From the NCBI RefSeq assembly GCF_019130065.1, contig NZ_JAHSPG010000004.1:111104-175103 (forward strand): 64,000 nt of DNA. Direction: 5' to 3'. A program made the translations under genes and the position numbers. The notes under the pieces were generated by a model. The model made no database searches, was not told where the DNA came from, and saw nothing but the letters and a program-made list of their open reading frames with translations. The DNA comes from Pinibacter aurantiacus (GTDB taxonomy: Bacteria; Bacteroidota; Bacteroidia; Chitinophagales; Chitinophagaceae). Shown piece after piece: positions 28,172-37,552 of the stretch (positions are counted from its first letter, which is position 1; every line of letters begins with the position of its first letter).

Positions 28172-28965
28172 CAAACGAAAAAACGAAAGTCCACTTTACA
28201 GACAACTACCTGATGAACGCAACCAATCCTGTAACGGTTAACCTGATCGGTACAGGAGGTACAGGTTCAAAGGTTTTAATCGCCTTGATGGAAATGAACC
28301 ATAGTTTGATCGAACTCGGACACGCAGGGTTACTTGTTCGCCTTTGGGATGATGATGTCATTACGAATCCCAACATTGGACGGCAACGTTTTGCGGAATG
28401 CGAAATAGGGCTAAACAAATCTGTTGCGTTAATCAATCGTTGTAATCGGTGGTCGGGCACCAACTGGAAAGCTGAAACAAAAAAGCTTGGATATGAAAGA
28501 CAGGAATATTTTCCTGAACATTTTGAGGCCAATATTTTTATATCCTGCGTGGACAACGTAACGGCACGTTTTGAAATCGCAGATATGCTGCAACGAAAAA
28601 GGGAACGCACTTCGACCTTGAAATATTGGTTGGATTTTGGCAACAGCCACCACACAGGTCAGGTGATACTTTCAACCATTGGCACTATCAGGCAACCTAA
28701 TTCTGAAAAATATGAAACAGTTGATAATCTTCCCTTTGTTACAGAAGAATTTGGCGACCTGCTCACTGCCTCTGAAAAAAAGAATGATGTGCCGAGTTGT
28801 TCACTTTTCGAGGCACTGGAAAAACAGGATTTGTATATTAACGCATCGCTCGTGCAAATGGGTTGCAGTCTTTTATGGAATATGTTTCGAAACGGTCTGA
28901 CAATATACAGGGGATTTTTTCACAACCTGAAAGACTTCAACACCCATCCGATAAAAATCGCCTGA
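28168..28965 (+). CDS. PRTRC system ThiF/E1-like protein
   Basis: This 265-residue Rossmann-fold protein has the ThiF/MoeB/E1 nucleotide-binding loop LIGTGGTGSKVL, the Asp/Asn segment WDDDVITNPNIGRQRF and the conserved FISCVDNVTARF. In relatives these residues bind ATP to adenylate a ubiquitin-like C-terminus. It is the last PRTRC gene. A stem-loop overlaps its stop codon. Whether it modifies PRTRC-C or a host protein is unknown. Confidence 0.9.
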   Translation: MTNEKTKVHFTDNYLMNATNPVTVNLIGTGGTGSKVLIALMEMNHSLIELGHAGLLVRLWDDDVITNPNIGRQRFAECEIGLNKSVALINRCNRWSGTNWKAETKKLGYERQEYFPEHFEANIFISCVDNVTARFEIADMLQRKRERTSTLKYWLDFGNSHHTGQVILSTIGTIRQPNSEKYETVDNLPFVTEEFGDLLTASEKKNDVPSCSLFEALEKQDLYINASLVQMGCSLLWNMFRNGLTIYRGFFHNLKDFNTHPIKIA

Positions 28966-28980
28966 CTTAAAAAATCAGGC
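28960..28980 (+). terminator. stem-loop at the end of the PRTRC operon
   Basis: GCCTGA (28960-28965) pairs with TCAGGC (28975-28980) around CTTAAAAAA. A second weaker stem follows (GCAAAAA ... TTTTTGC, about 28983-29020). Neither has a clean T run directly after the stem, so termination efficiency is uncertain. Confidence 0.45.
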
Positions 28981-29031
28981 GGCAAAAATCCACCCGTCCG
29001 ATGGCTGGGTGTCTTTTTGCGTGATAGCGGA

Positions 29032-29080
29032 GCGACCCGAATAAGAAAATGCCGGCAGGTCATTTTCTTATTCGGGTCGC
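29032..29080. repeat. perfect 20-bp inverted repeat
   Basis: GCGACCCGAATAAGAAAATG (29032-29051) and its exact reverse complement (29061-29080) flank the 9-base loop CCGGCAGGT. It follows the PRTRC operon and precedes a convergent gene. The length and perfection of the arms exceed a normal terminator; it may be a cruciform protein-binding site, a single-strand origin or an element-specific signal. Confidence 0.85.
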
Positions 29081-29195
29081 GGGTATTTTTATGGGCAGTC
29101 AAAATGCCCTTTTTTATTTTTCAATGAGCAGCTTTTCAAAAATATAAATACATAACCACAACTATTCTTTCAGCTTTTGCATTCTTACATTTCTG

Positions 29196-29483
29196 TTATT
29201 TGTTTCTTGCTTCAAGCGACTTCATTCTTTCGTTCATTTCCGAGAGTTCCGACTTCAATAATATCTCTTCTTTGATTTTATTTATCACCTCGCTCGTATC
29301 CGTTCCACCGAACATTATTTCCGAACCCGGCTCCTGCAATTTTGCAAGTCCCAGGTCGATAATTCCGGCCAGCACGAGTACATCTTTTCTCGCGGCAGAA
29401 AAGGAAAATTTAATCACATCTTTCATTCCGGGAGAACTTAACAAAGTCTCGTAAACCAGGTTGATTTCTTTTGACGATAACAT
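29196..29483 (-). CDS. hypothetical 95-residue protein
   Basis: No family recognised. The ATG at 29483 gives MLSSKEINLVYETLLSS; the frame stays open upstream to 29525 but adds no sensible leader. The protein is helical and ends in a coiled-coil-like segment (LLKSELSEMNERMKSLEARN). It is oriented away from the mob genes, across the oriT-like region. Small genes in this place are common on Bacteroidota elements; a regulator of the mob genes is possible but not shown. Confidence 0.55.
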   Translation of the reverse strand: MLSSKEINLVYETLLSSPGMKDVIKFSFSAARKDVLVLAGIIDLGLAKLQEPGSEIMFGGTDTSEVINKIKEEILLKSELSEMNERMKSLEARNK

Positions 29484-29737
29484 AGTAAAGATTTTATTTT
29501 TTGCACCAAAAAATGTTGACCACATAAAACTACTTTGAACATCTTTTTACATGCACACATCTTCAAATTTTGAAGGTGTAGATCGATGCTTATTTGTCAT
29601 ACTTATTTTTGAATCAAGAAAGCAAACTCATGGTATGACGCTTAACCAAAGGTTGGCAATTTGAAATTCCGGAAAAGAAGTTTTAGCTGATTGTAGTTTT
29701 CAAATAGTCAAAACCCGCGAAAATCTAATTTTCCTGA

Positions 29738-29798
29738 GGTAGCCTGCTTCGCCGCTACCGGCAAGATGTTCCGTTGTCATACAACGGACGATCTTGCC
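29738..29798. other. candidate oriT: paired stem-loops upstream of the mob genes
   Basis: Two adjacent hairpins lie 80-140 bases before the MobA-like start. GGTAGC (29738-29743) pairs with GCTACC (29754-29759). GGCAAGAT (29760-29767) plus TCCGTTGT (29770-29777) pair with ACAACGGA (29781-29788) plus ATCTTGCC (29791-29798). Relaxase recognition sites usually combine inverted repeats next to the nick site and sit directly upstream of the mob genes, as here. The nick site cannot be placed from sequence alone. The gap 29484-29879 contains nothing else. Confidence 0.5.
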
Positions 29799-29879
29799 AC
29801 CCTTACTCCGGAGTCGTGGGCGGTTATTTTGATCGATTGCTGGTAGTTTTTGTTTTTGAAACGTGTAAAAGATAGAGTG

Positions 29880-30272
29880 ATGAGTGAACAAAAAACAACG
29901 AGATCAAAGATCCTGCAAGTACGGATTACCATCAAAGAATGGGATGCCATCAATGAAAAATTTAGCCATTCCACTTGCCGGAAATTGAGTGATTATATCC
30001 GCAGCAAAGTCTTCGACAAACCCATCACCATCTACTCCCGCAACCAGTCACTCGACGACTGTATGCATGAGCTCATTCGACTAAAAAACGAGTTGAATGC
30101 TATTGGCATTAACTATAACCAGGTTGTCAAAAAAATGTACACACTGGATCATATTTACGAGGTCAAAAACTGGCTCCTGCAACATGATCAGGCAACAGGT
30201 TTATTGGCCGTAAAAATGAATGACATTAAACTACAAATTGGCAAAATCAATGACGCATGGTTGCAATCATAA
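29880..30272 (+). CDS. mobilization accessory protein (MobA/MobC-like, relaxosome)
   Basis: The 130-residue protein has an N-terminal ribbon-helix-helix-like region (RSKILQVRITIKEWDAINEK, FSHSTCRKLSDYIRSKVF) and a helical C-terminus with a segment typical of relaxosome accessory proteins (LKNELNAIGINYNQVVKKM). It overlaps the relaxase gene by 16 bases. Such proteins bind oriT and help the relaxase nick it. The start at 29880 is preferred to an in-frame ATG at 29850 because it begins the conserved region. Confidence 0.85.
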   Translation: MSEQKTTRSKILQVRITIKEWDAINEKFSHSTCRKLSDYIRSKVFDKPITIYSRNQSLDDCMHELIRLKNELNAIGINYNQVVKKMYTLDHIYEVKNWLLQHDQATGLLAVKMNDIKLQIGKINDAWLQS

Positions 30273-31519
30273 ATACCAGTAAAAGCCTCCGAAATGTGCT
30301 CAATTATAATGAGCTAAAAATAAGCGAGAATAAGGCATTACTGATACATTCAATGAACTTTGGAAAGGACACCGAGCAACTAGGATTCACCGACAAATTA
30401 AAAACATTTGAAAAGCTACAGTCACTTAACCAAAGGACCCAGTTAAGCACGACGCATATCTCTCTAAATTTTGATCCTTCCGAGAAATTAAGTTCCGAAG
30501 CTTTGCAACGTATTGCTGATGCATATATGCACAAGATCGGCTTTGGAGAGCAGCCCTATCTTGTCTACCAGCACCACGATGCGGGACATCCGCATCTCCA
30601 TATTGTCTCAACGAATATTCAAAAAGAAGGTAGGGCCATTAAAATGTTTAACATTGGTCGCAACCAATCAGAAAAAGCGAGAAAAGAAATTGAACAGGAA
30701 TTCAAATTGGTTATTGCAGAAAGAAAGCAAAAGATCAAACACGAATTAAAGCCCATCAACGTTCCCAAGATCACCTACGGTAAAACTGAAACCAAGCGAG
30801 CGATTTCAAATGTTTTATCAGCGGTCCTTACAAACTACAAATACACTTCGCTACCTGAACTCAATGCGGTATTGAAACAATACAATGTGATGGCGGACCG
30901 AGGTGGTGAGAATTCGCGCATATATAAGAGCAACGGGCTTGTATATCGCGTGTTGGATGAGAAAGGTCAAAAAGTGGGTGTCCCCATTAAAGCAAGCCTT
31001 ATTTATAATAATCCCGGACTTTCATTTTTGCAGACACAGTTTCTTAAAAACGAACCACTGAAACTAACCTTAAAGCCAAGAATTAAAAACGCCATTGACC
31101 TCTACTTCCTGCAACACAAATCAAGATCAATTGAAGGGCTTTCTAAAAACCTGCAAAAGGAAAATATCAACGTTGTGTTGCGTCAAAATGAGAAGGGAAT
31201 TATTTATGGAATCACCTATGTTGACCACCAGCAAAAATGCGTTCTGAATGGAAGCGATTTAGGAAAGGAATATAGTGCAAACAGGATCCAGGAAAGACTT
31301 AACCACCCCCTTTCGATAAAACTAACACAGTTCCCACTGACTGATCGATTTCAATTGTCCAATGAATTGATTAGTCCTTCTCGAGAACCTCAAAAGATCT
31401 CTACTCCCGCAACTGATTTATTGCAAGTTCTTACACAGGACGAACAACAATCATCATTAAACAATGAACTAAAAAATGATGACCTAAGATTGAGAAGAAA
31501 AAGAAAATTACGCCATTAA
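30257..31519 (+). CDS. MobB-type relaxase/mobilization nuclease
   Basis: This 420-residue protein has the relaxase domain in its first ~170 residues: an N-terminal tyrosine in VLNYNELK (Tyr17) as candidate nucleophile, and the metal-binding triad HHDAGHPHLHIV (His107, His111, His113, His115 region). The C-terminal 250 residues are basic and poorly conserved, as usual for DNA-positioning regions. It overlaps the MobA-like gene and is followed by the coupling-protein gene after 13 bases. It would nick at oriT and pilot the strand; the family is that of Bacteroides-type mobilizable elements. Confidence 0.92.
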   Translation: MVAIINTSKSLRNVLNYNELKISENKALLIHSMNFGKDTEQLGFTDKLKTFEKLQSLNQRTQLSTTHISLNFDPSEKLSSEALQRIADAYMHKIGFGEQPYLVYQHHDAGHPHLHIVSTNIQKEGRAIKMFNIGRNQSEKARKEIEQEFKLVIAERKQKIKHELKPINVPKITYGKTETKRAISNVLSAVLTNYKYTSLPELNAVLKQYNVMADRGGENSRIYKSNGLVYRVLDEKGQKVGVPIKASLIYNNPGLSFLQTQFLKNEPLKLTLKPRIKNAIDLYFLQHKSRSIEGLSKNLQKENINVVLRQNEKGIIYGITYVDHQQKCVLNGSDLGKEYSANRIQERLNHPLSIKLTQFPLTDRFQLSNELISPSREPQKISTPATDLLQVLTQDEQQSSLNNELKNDDLRLRRKRKLRH

Positions 31520-31532
31520 TAAAAAACAAATT

Positions 31533-33518
31533 ATGACAATGCAAACCGGCGAAAACCAACAAGGGTTAAAGAAGATTATAGACATGACTAGAATGATAGC
31601 CATCGTCATATTGCTTTTGCATTTTTATTTCTTCTGCTATGCTGCTTTCAAAGAATGGAAACTTACCAGTCATATTAGCGATCAGCTCTTAAAAAACATA
31701 AGCCACACTGGTCTGTTTACCTATTTTGAAAAGACAAAGCTTATTGCCTTGGGATTCCTCTTATTGTCCGCATTGGGAATAAAAGGACGGAAGTCTGAAA
31801 AAGCAACCATTACTAAGTCTGTAGCAATTCTTACCACTGGACTAATTATCTATTTTATCAGCCGATCAATTTTACAAATAGATGGCTTTTCAAGTATTGA
31901 ACGAACAATCATTTACATAACGATAACTACATTCGGTTTTATCCTGGCTTTAACCGGCGCAGGACTCATTACACGGGTAATTAAAAACAAACTCGGAAAC
32001 GAAGTTTTCAATACCGCCAATGAAAGCTTTCCGCAGGAAGAAAGATTGCTTTCAAATGAATATTCACTTAACCTGCCTGCGGTTTATACTTTTAAAGGAA
32101 AACAACGAAAAAGCTGGATCAATTTTATCAATCCGTTTCGCGGAATACTGATCATGGGCTCACCCGGAAGTGGAAAAACTTACTTCATTATCGAAAACTT
32201 TTTGCGTCAATTGGTGGCCAAAAAAATGGCGCTGTTTGTGTTTGACCACAAGTATCCTGAGCTGACCAATTTCACTTACAATTTGTTTGAGCATCACAAA
32301 AAAAACTATCCTCCCAACACGAAATTTTATACCATCAACTTTGACGATCTATCTCGTACCAATAGGTGCAATCCGCTTCATCCCGATACATTGCCCAACC
32401 TTACCAGTGCAATCGACGCAGCCCGCTCCCTGTTGATGAGCATGAACAGAACCTGGGTAAGCAAACAAGGGGATTTTTTTATCGAATCGCCCATTAATTT
32501 ACTGGCGGCTGTTATTTGGTTCCTCCGCAAATATGAAGATGGTCGTTATTGCACCTTGCCCCATGCCATAGAATTATTGCACATCGATTTGGATAAACTC
32601 CTAACCATTCTTCAGACCCAAACCGAAATAGCAACGTTGGTTAATCCATTTGTGCAACTGTACAAAGCCGATGATATGGAAACTTTGGGGAACCAGGTAG
32701 CATCCGTCAAAATCCCATTAGGCAGAATTTCGACACCGGAGTTCTACTATGTGCTGTCGGGAAATGATTTTACTCTTGACCTAAACGATCCTGAATATCC
32801 GAAATTATTTTGTCTGGGAAACAATACGCAACAACAAGAAGCGCTTGCTCCCATTCTCTCTTTATTTGTTGACCGGCTTAACAAAATTATCAATCAGCCC
32901 GGCAAATATCCTTGTGCACAGGTATGCGACGAATTTGCGTCTATACGGGCAGCAAGCATTATGAGAACAATCGCCACTGGGAGATCTAATAAAATAATCA
33001 CGTCCATTGCTGTGCAAGACTTTAGCCAGTTAAAATTGATGTATTCAAAAGAGGAAGCTGAAATTATTTTCAATATCACAGGGAACATTATTAGTGGTCA
33101 AGTAAGTGGCGAAACTGCTAAGCATTTAAGCGACCGATTTGCAAAGATTTTCCAGGATAGAGAGAGCATGTCAATTAACAGCAGCGATACCTCTATTTCA
33201 AAATCAAAACAACTAGAATTATCTGTTCCAGCAAGTACGATTTCCAGTCTTTCATCGGGAGAGTTTGTCGGATTGGTGGCGGACAATCCTGGGGAAGAAA
33301 TAAAGCTAAAGGCATTTCATTCTTCTATTTCCACCGTCGAAATAAAAAATGAAAAACTTGAATTACCTCCGGCTACAAATTCCAAAAATACCAACAATAT
33401 CAGATTGAATTATCAGTCAATAAAAATGGACATTTCTGATATGACAACCTCGATTTTCGAAATTGTTCTAAATGACCCTCAATTGAGAAACCTACTGGTA
33501 AAGAATATCGAAAACTGA
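31533..33518 (+). CDS. TraG/VirD4-family type IV coupling protein
   Basis: The 661-residue protein has several N-terminal membrane segments (about residues 17-40, 65-85, 95-115, 125-150). A RecA-like ATPase follows, with Walker A GSPGSGKT (209-216) and FVFDHKYPELTNFTYN. Later motifs include the Walker B region CAQVCDEFASI and the sensor region ITSIAVQDFSQLK. It couples the relaxosome to a type IV secretion channel. It is the last transfer gene in the window; no VirB4-like ATPase or pilus genes follow, so this element appears mobilizable rather than self-transmissible unless more genes lie outside. Confidence 0.93.
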   Translation: MTMQTGENQQGLKKIIDMTRMIAIVILLLHFYFFCYAAFKEWKLTSHISDQLLKNISHTGLFTYFEKTKLIALGFLLLSALGIKGRKSEKATITKSVAILTTGLIIYFISRSILQIDGFSSIERTIIYITITTFGFILALTGAGLITRVIKNKLGNEVFNTANESFPQEERLLSNEYSLNLPAVYTFKGKQRKSWINFINPFRGILIMGSPGSGKTYFIIENFLRQLVAKKMALFVFDHKYPELTNFTYNLFEHHKKNYPPNTKFYTINFDDLSRTNRCNPLHPDTLPNLTSAIDAARSLLMSMNRTWVSKQGDFFIESPINLLAAVIWFLRKYEDGRYCTLPHAIELLHIDLDKLLTILQTQTEIATLVNPFVQLYKADDMETLGNQVASVKIPLGRISTPEFYYVLSGNDFTLDLNDPEYPKLFCLGNNTQQQEALAPILSLFVDRLNKIINQPGKYPCAQVCDEFASIRAASIMRTIATGRSNKIITSIAVQDFSQLKLMYSKEEAEIIFNITGNIISGQVSGETAKHLSDRFAKIFQDRESMSINSSDTSISKSKQLELSVPASTISSLSSGEFVGLVADNPGEEIKLKAFHSSISTVEIKNEKLELPPATNSKNTNNIRLNYQSIKMDISDMTTSIFEIVLNDPQLRNLLVKNIEN

Positions 33519-33638
33519 CTCGTTATCCCTTCGCAGCATTCGTTTTCATTGTAAAACAAATTTCTATAAATTAAAATAAAAAATTAAGTTCACATTATTC
33601 AACCATTTTGGTCTCAGATTTTTTTCGAAATCTCTATT

Positions 33639-36600
33639 ATGAAAACAAAAGAACTGGAGAATGCTCTTCATATAATTGGATTTTGGCTAAACCAAGACAA
33701 TGCGGTAATTAATGAATTGCTGAATAGTGATGTCAATATCATTACCCAGTTTGTTAACCCATTCCGTAAAGAATTGAACAAAAATTTACTATCTGAAAAA
33801 ACAGAAAAAGGCCAAATTGATCTTATTAAGTATTACATTTTTGAGTTTCACGAACTGCTGGGCTTTTTTAGGCACTATAGTAAAATACTTTTAGAAGGCT
33901 GTCTGGGTAACTATGATGGACATCAATATTATCATACAAGTGTAGAGGGACACGAAAGAAAGCTTGACAGTTTCGAAAACTATGTTGTTATTTCTCACCA
34001 GCTTTTCACCCTGCTCTTTGACGAAATTCAGCTGTGTTGCATTAGAGTAAATATCGATTTTTTTTCCACCTGTGAAGAATTAAGTTTCTCCACTGATTTT
34101 GTTGATAGTGGAATTACATTTGGACTTCAAAAAAGTAAACGATTAGAACCTATTTCTTCAAAATATGATTTAACCTTTTTCACGAACGAAGCGAATATTC
34201 CTAATCAAGACCTCGTCAGCCAAACAATTCAATATTTCGAAAATGAACGAAGCGAATATTTTGAACCTTTAACATTTTTGAATTTACTCTGGGAACAATT
34301 CAATTTCATAAATGAAAATATACCTGAACAAAAGGAAGCTATTGATCATCTCAATCAACTACCGCTAGATGACCTCGAAAAACACATTCTATTTGGCTTC
34401 ATCATAAAATGGTTTGGCGGTTATCCGCTGGAATCTCCATTAACAAAGGATTCTGTCCCGTATTTCAATTTCAAACGTGATTTGTTGGATATTTTTTTAA
34501 ACTATCCAGGAGCTACTCCTGAAAAAGAATTTTGTAAACGAAACTTCAAGGAGCAAAATGAACTTAGGGCTGCTGGCATTGCTTTGCAAAATTTCATCAA
34601 CAATAATGTTCCAATGCAAACCACTTTAAATGAAATTCTCCAATCGAAAAACGATCGTGAATTCCGAAATTTCGACGAACTATTTTTTGAAATAAATAAA
34701 AGAGAAATACTCGGTGAACAACAAACTGGGGACAATTTTTTAATGCTTAGGAGTAAATATAAATTCCAATTTGACGCTTGGCTTATTTCCAAAAAGGACT
34801 GGCTTTATGGTGATACAACTTCATACAAGAATTTTTTAACTATTGAAATCTTTGTGCAATACACAGATTTCGAAAAAAATGAGTCTCAAATAAGTGCTTT
34901 TTTACAAAGCTTGTCTTCAGAAGAGTCCTTTAGATTATTTACTGAGAATTTCGAAAAGATAAAAAGTAGGTTTCGAGTTTCAAGAAAAGCAACAAAAGAA
35001 GATTGTGAAAATTTTCCTAGATTAAAGGAAGGAGATACTATTTCTTACGATCCGAGTTATACAACAAGCATCGAAGCTTTCACTTTGCTTAGCGAATATT
35101 ACGCCGCTGTTTATCTGGAATTGGAAAAACACTTGTTTCTTGAAAAGTACAAAGTGTATAATAAAGACACTATAAAGGCAGAGTTGATGGCAATAGAAGA
35201 TTTTATTAAAGATGCTAACGCTGTTAGCTTAAATGAAGCAATTGGAAAATTCAACAAGAGCATTGGCGACGGCGAGAAATATGTTTATCGTAGAATTAAA
35301 GCCGAATATTACAAGCACCTAGAGGTAAGCAAATACCCACTGATATCGTCAATTGGCAATAGTGAAGCTCAGGTATATGGTCGTTATTTTCTTTTTTACG
35401 AATTCCTTAAAGATCAATTAGAGATTAACGATGATAAAATATGCACTGTTCCATTTATCGGCGCTTTACTCAGTAAACATCTTCACATTCCTGAAAGCGT
35501 TTTGAATGCTTACTTTTCCTTGGTCCCCCAACCTAAAAAAAGAGAAGACGTTCCAGAATATTACTCAGGGGATTTGAATTATCATAATAGTCCATATAGA
35601 GTATCGGTGTATGGAGCCTACCCACTAATGAAATATTGGGAGATGATTGAACTAAATATAGAAAGCTCAAATGATGAGCATGGACATTTTAAAAATTGGA
35701 AAAGAGATATAGTTCTTAAGGCTCTAAAAAATTATGCGAGAGGGTTTCAAAAAGGCTTCAATAGTTTTTTGCCTGACGTTGTTGATAATATGGATAGTTT
35801 GTCAAACGCAGAAATTATCAGGTTAAAGAAAATAAAGAATTTTGCTTTCAATTGGTTAGAAAACGACCCATGTTTTTCAGAATCAATTGGTGGAGGTGAG
35901 CCTTTTAAAAACTGGTTTAATGATGGAATAAAAGGCGGCTATTTTTATAAAGCCTGGTATCTAATTTTGGATAATTACATTGCATTTGAGCCACTATTTA
36001 AACCACCTGCTAATACTCCACAAGTAGAATCAAGTGTCATATTGAATCAGCCTGACTTGGAACAAATGAGCAACTCGAATATTAGAATTAACAGTTCAAA
36101 ACGGGACTATTATGCCAATATGCAAAATGAACTAACGGCTTCTTTTCTAACAGATGGTCAATATCCCAAAATAACTGATGGAAATCACATGATGCAATTA
36201 CTCGAAACCTTTTATGGAAAATGGAAGTTATATGACTTCCTAATGCGACATGAAGATTTACGAGGCCCATTTACAAAGAATGTTATTATTGAGGAAATTA
36301 AAAGTATCGAAAACTTTATACTTCGTACAGATTCTATTGACTACAACGATGCGGCGAATTTATTTGAAGCTTTGCCTTTTGGACAACAAGACACAAGAGA
36401 AAACATCTACTATAGGTTAAAACGTGGATTTTATTATAACAATCCATTATGGAAAAACGCTCTTATCAAAAATGGAAACATAGAAGACTCGTTAACTGTA
36501 AGCGATGAAATGGTATTTGTGTATGGTAAATATTTCGTTTACTATGAACATCTGAAATCACTTCTGGAAAAATGTTCTGATGAAAGTGACTTTTTGGAGG

Positions 36601-37013
36601 AACCAATTCGAAGTGCAGGCTATTTTTCAATTCAATCCAAGAATCAGCAATCGATTGACGCCAAAAAACCAGTTATTGATAAATTTAAAGTCCTTTCATT
36701 TGAAGAGCTTTTTATAAATCCCAAACTAATTGACCAGTGTTTAAGTCTACTGAGAAATCCCGACAGACCGCTAATTAACGATAAAAACGAATTTCTTCGC
36801 CACAAAGGAGCCTTTATTTTATGGCTTGACATTTTGGAACGAAAAAAAATGTTCACTCAAGTATTCAAAAATGATGACGAAAGGGCAAAAACGCTAATCC
36901 ATAATTTTCCTGGTTTAGAAATCTCAAAAAGTCTATTCAGACAACCAAACAAACGGGCAAAGGAGGATTTTAAAGCATATTTCGAAAACGAACTGGCGCA
37001 AATAAAACTCTAA
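33639..37013 (+). CDS. unrecognised 1124-residue protein with internal duplication
   Basis: No known domain is recognised. The protein has no signal peptide or membrane segment and reads as mostly alpha-helical. Two segments look like copies of one another: about residues 508-600 (IKAELMAIEDFIKDAN, KYVYRRIKAEYYKHL, VYGRYFLFYEFLKDQLE) and about 877-970 (IIEEIKSIENFILRTD, ENIYYRLKRGFYYN, VYGKYFVYYEHLKSLLE). The gene is A+T-rich and stands alone, 120 bases after the coupling-protein gene and at the left edge of the defence-like island. The size and position fit a defence or element-maintenance protein, but this is an inference from context only. Confidence 0.8.
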   Translation: MKTKELENALHIIGFWLNQDNAVINELLNSDVNIITQFVNPFRKELNKNLLSEKTEKGQIDLIKYYIFEFHELLGFFRHYSKILLEGCLGNYDGHQYYHTSVEGHERKLDSFENYVVISHQLFTLLFDEIQLCCIRVNIDFFSTCEELSFSTDFVDSGITFGLQKSKRLEPISSKYDLTFFTNEANIPNQDLVSQTIQYFENERSEYFEPLTFLNLLWEQFNFINENIPEQKEAIDHLNQLPLDDLEKHILFGFIIKWFGGYPLESPLTKDSVPYFNFKRDLLDIFLNYPGATPEKEFCKRNFKEQNELRAAGIALQNFINNNVPMQTTLNEILQSKNDREFRNFDELFFEINKREILGEQQTGDNFLMLRSKYKFQFDAWLISKKDWLYGDTTSYKNFLTIEIFVQYTDFEKNESQISAFLQSLSSEESFRLFTENFEKIKSRFRVSRKATKEDCENFPRLKEGDTISYDPSYTTSIEAFTLLSEYYAAVYLELEKHLFLEKYKVYNKDTIKAELMAIEDFIKDANAVSLNEAIGKFNKSIGDGEKYVYRRIKAEYYKHLEVSKYPLISSIGNSEAQVYGRYFLFYEFLKDQLEINDDKICTVPFIGALLSKHLHIPESVLNAYFSLVPQPKKREDVPEYYSGDLNYHNSPYRVSVYGAYPLMKYWEMIELNIESSNDEHGHFKNWKRDIVLKALKNYARGFQKGFNSFLPDVVDNMDSLSNAEIIRLKKIKNFAFNWLENDPCFSESIGGGEPFKNWFNDGIKGGYFYKAWYLILDNYIAFEPLFKPPANTPQVESSVILNQPDLEQMSNSNIRINSSKRDYYANMQNELTASFLTDGQYPKITDGNHMMQLLETFYGKWKLYDFLMRHEDLRGPFTKNVIIEEIKSIENFILRTDSIDYNDAANLFEALPFGQQDTRENIYYRLKRGFYYNNPLWKNALIKNGNIEDSLTVSDEMVFVYGKYFVYYEHLKSLLEKCSDESDFLEEPIRSAGYFSIQSKNQQSIDAKKPVIDKFKVLSFEELFINPKLIDQCLSLLRNPDRPLINDKNEFLRHKGAFILWLDILERKKMFTQVFKNDDERAKTLIHNFPGLEISKSLFRQPNKRAKEDFKAYFENELAQIKL

Positions 37014-37098
37014 CAACTTTGACAAAACTAACTAAATGCAGCTTTGTCAATCTTTTCAAAGGTAATGTTTCTTATTTCGCAATATAATAAAAACGAAA

Positions 37099-37386
37099 AT
37101 GGAAACAGTTCATTCAATTCTTTTTGAAATAATTATTCTTGTCCAGTTAATTGTTAGGTACAAGACAGCTACAACTACGACCCGTAAGATGCAAGAGCGC
37201 AAAAAAATTCCTTGCATATTAGACATGAGTACTAAGGAAGAATTAAGTGAATATAATTTTAGAAGACGTGCTCGGGCTGTTTCAAATAAAATAAGAAATA
37301 ATTCCAAAAAATTAAGGAGGATTTATTGCAACATTAAGTTTTCAACTACCAAACAATACAGAGAAATCGAAAGAGAACACGATTGA
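37099..37386 (+). CDS. small basic hypothetical protein, 95 residues
   Basis: The N-terminus has one hydrophobic stretch (SILFEIIILVQLIV) and the rest is strongly basic (RRRARAVSNKIRNNSKKLRR). It has no known relatives that can be named and sits in a low-complexity A+T-rich stretch, so it may be a chance frame. It is downstream of the 1124-residue gene by 85 bases on the same strand. Confidence 0.3.
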   Translation: METVHSILFEIIILVQLIVRYKTATTTTRKMQERKKIPCILDMSTKEELSEYNFRRRARAVSNKIRNNSKKLRRIYCNIKFSTTKQYREIEREHD

Positions 37387-37552
37387 AAATCAGCGGTATC
37401 TAATCAGATCATAATTTACTTATTTAACATTTTTAAGTACAGGCCTACAATTTCCCATGGATCTTGTCAAAGAATATACTGACCAGCCCCATTACCAAAT
37501 CATATTGCAGTACTTAAGATTCTTAACTTCAATTACATAAATATTCAAACCC

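Noticed and set aside
34183..34260. 16-bp direct repeat GAACGAAGCGAATATT within the 1124-residue gene (34183-34198 and 34245-34260)
   Set aside because: The copies are in different reading frames and short; probably a local slip or chance rather than a functional site.
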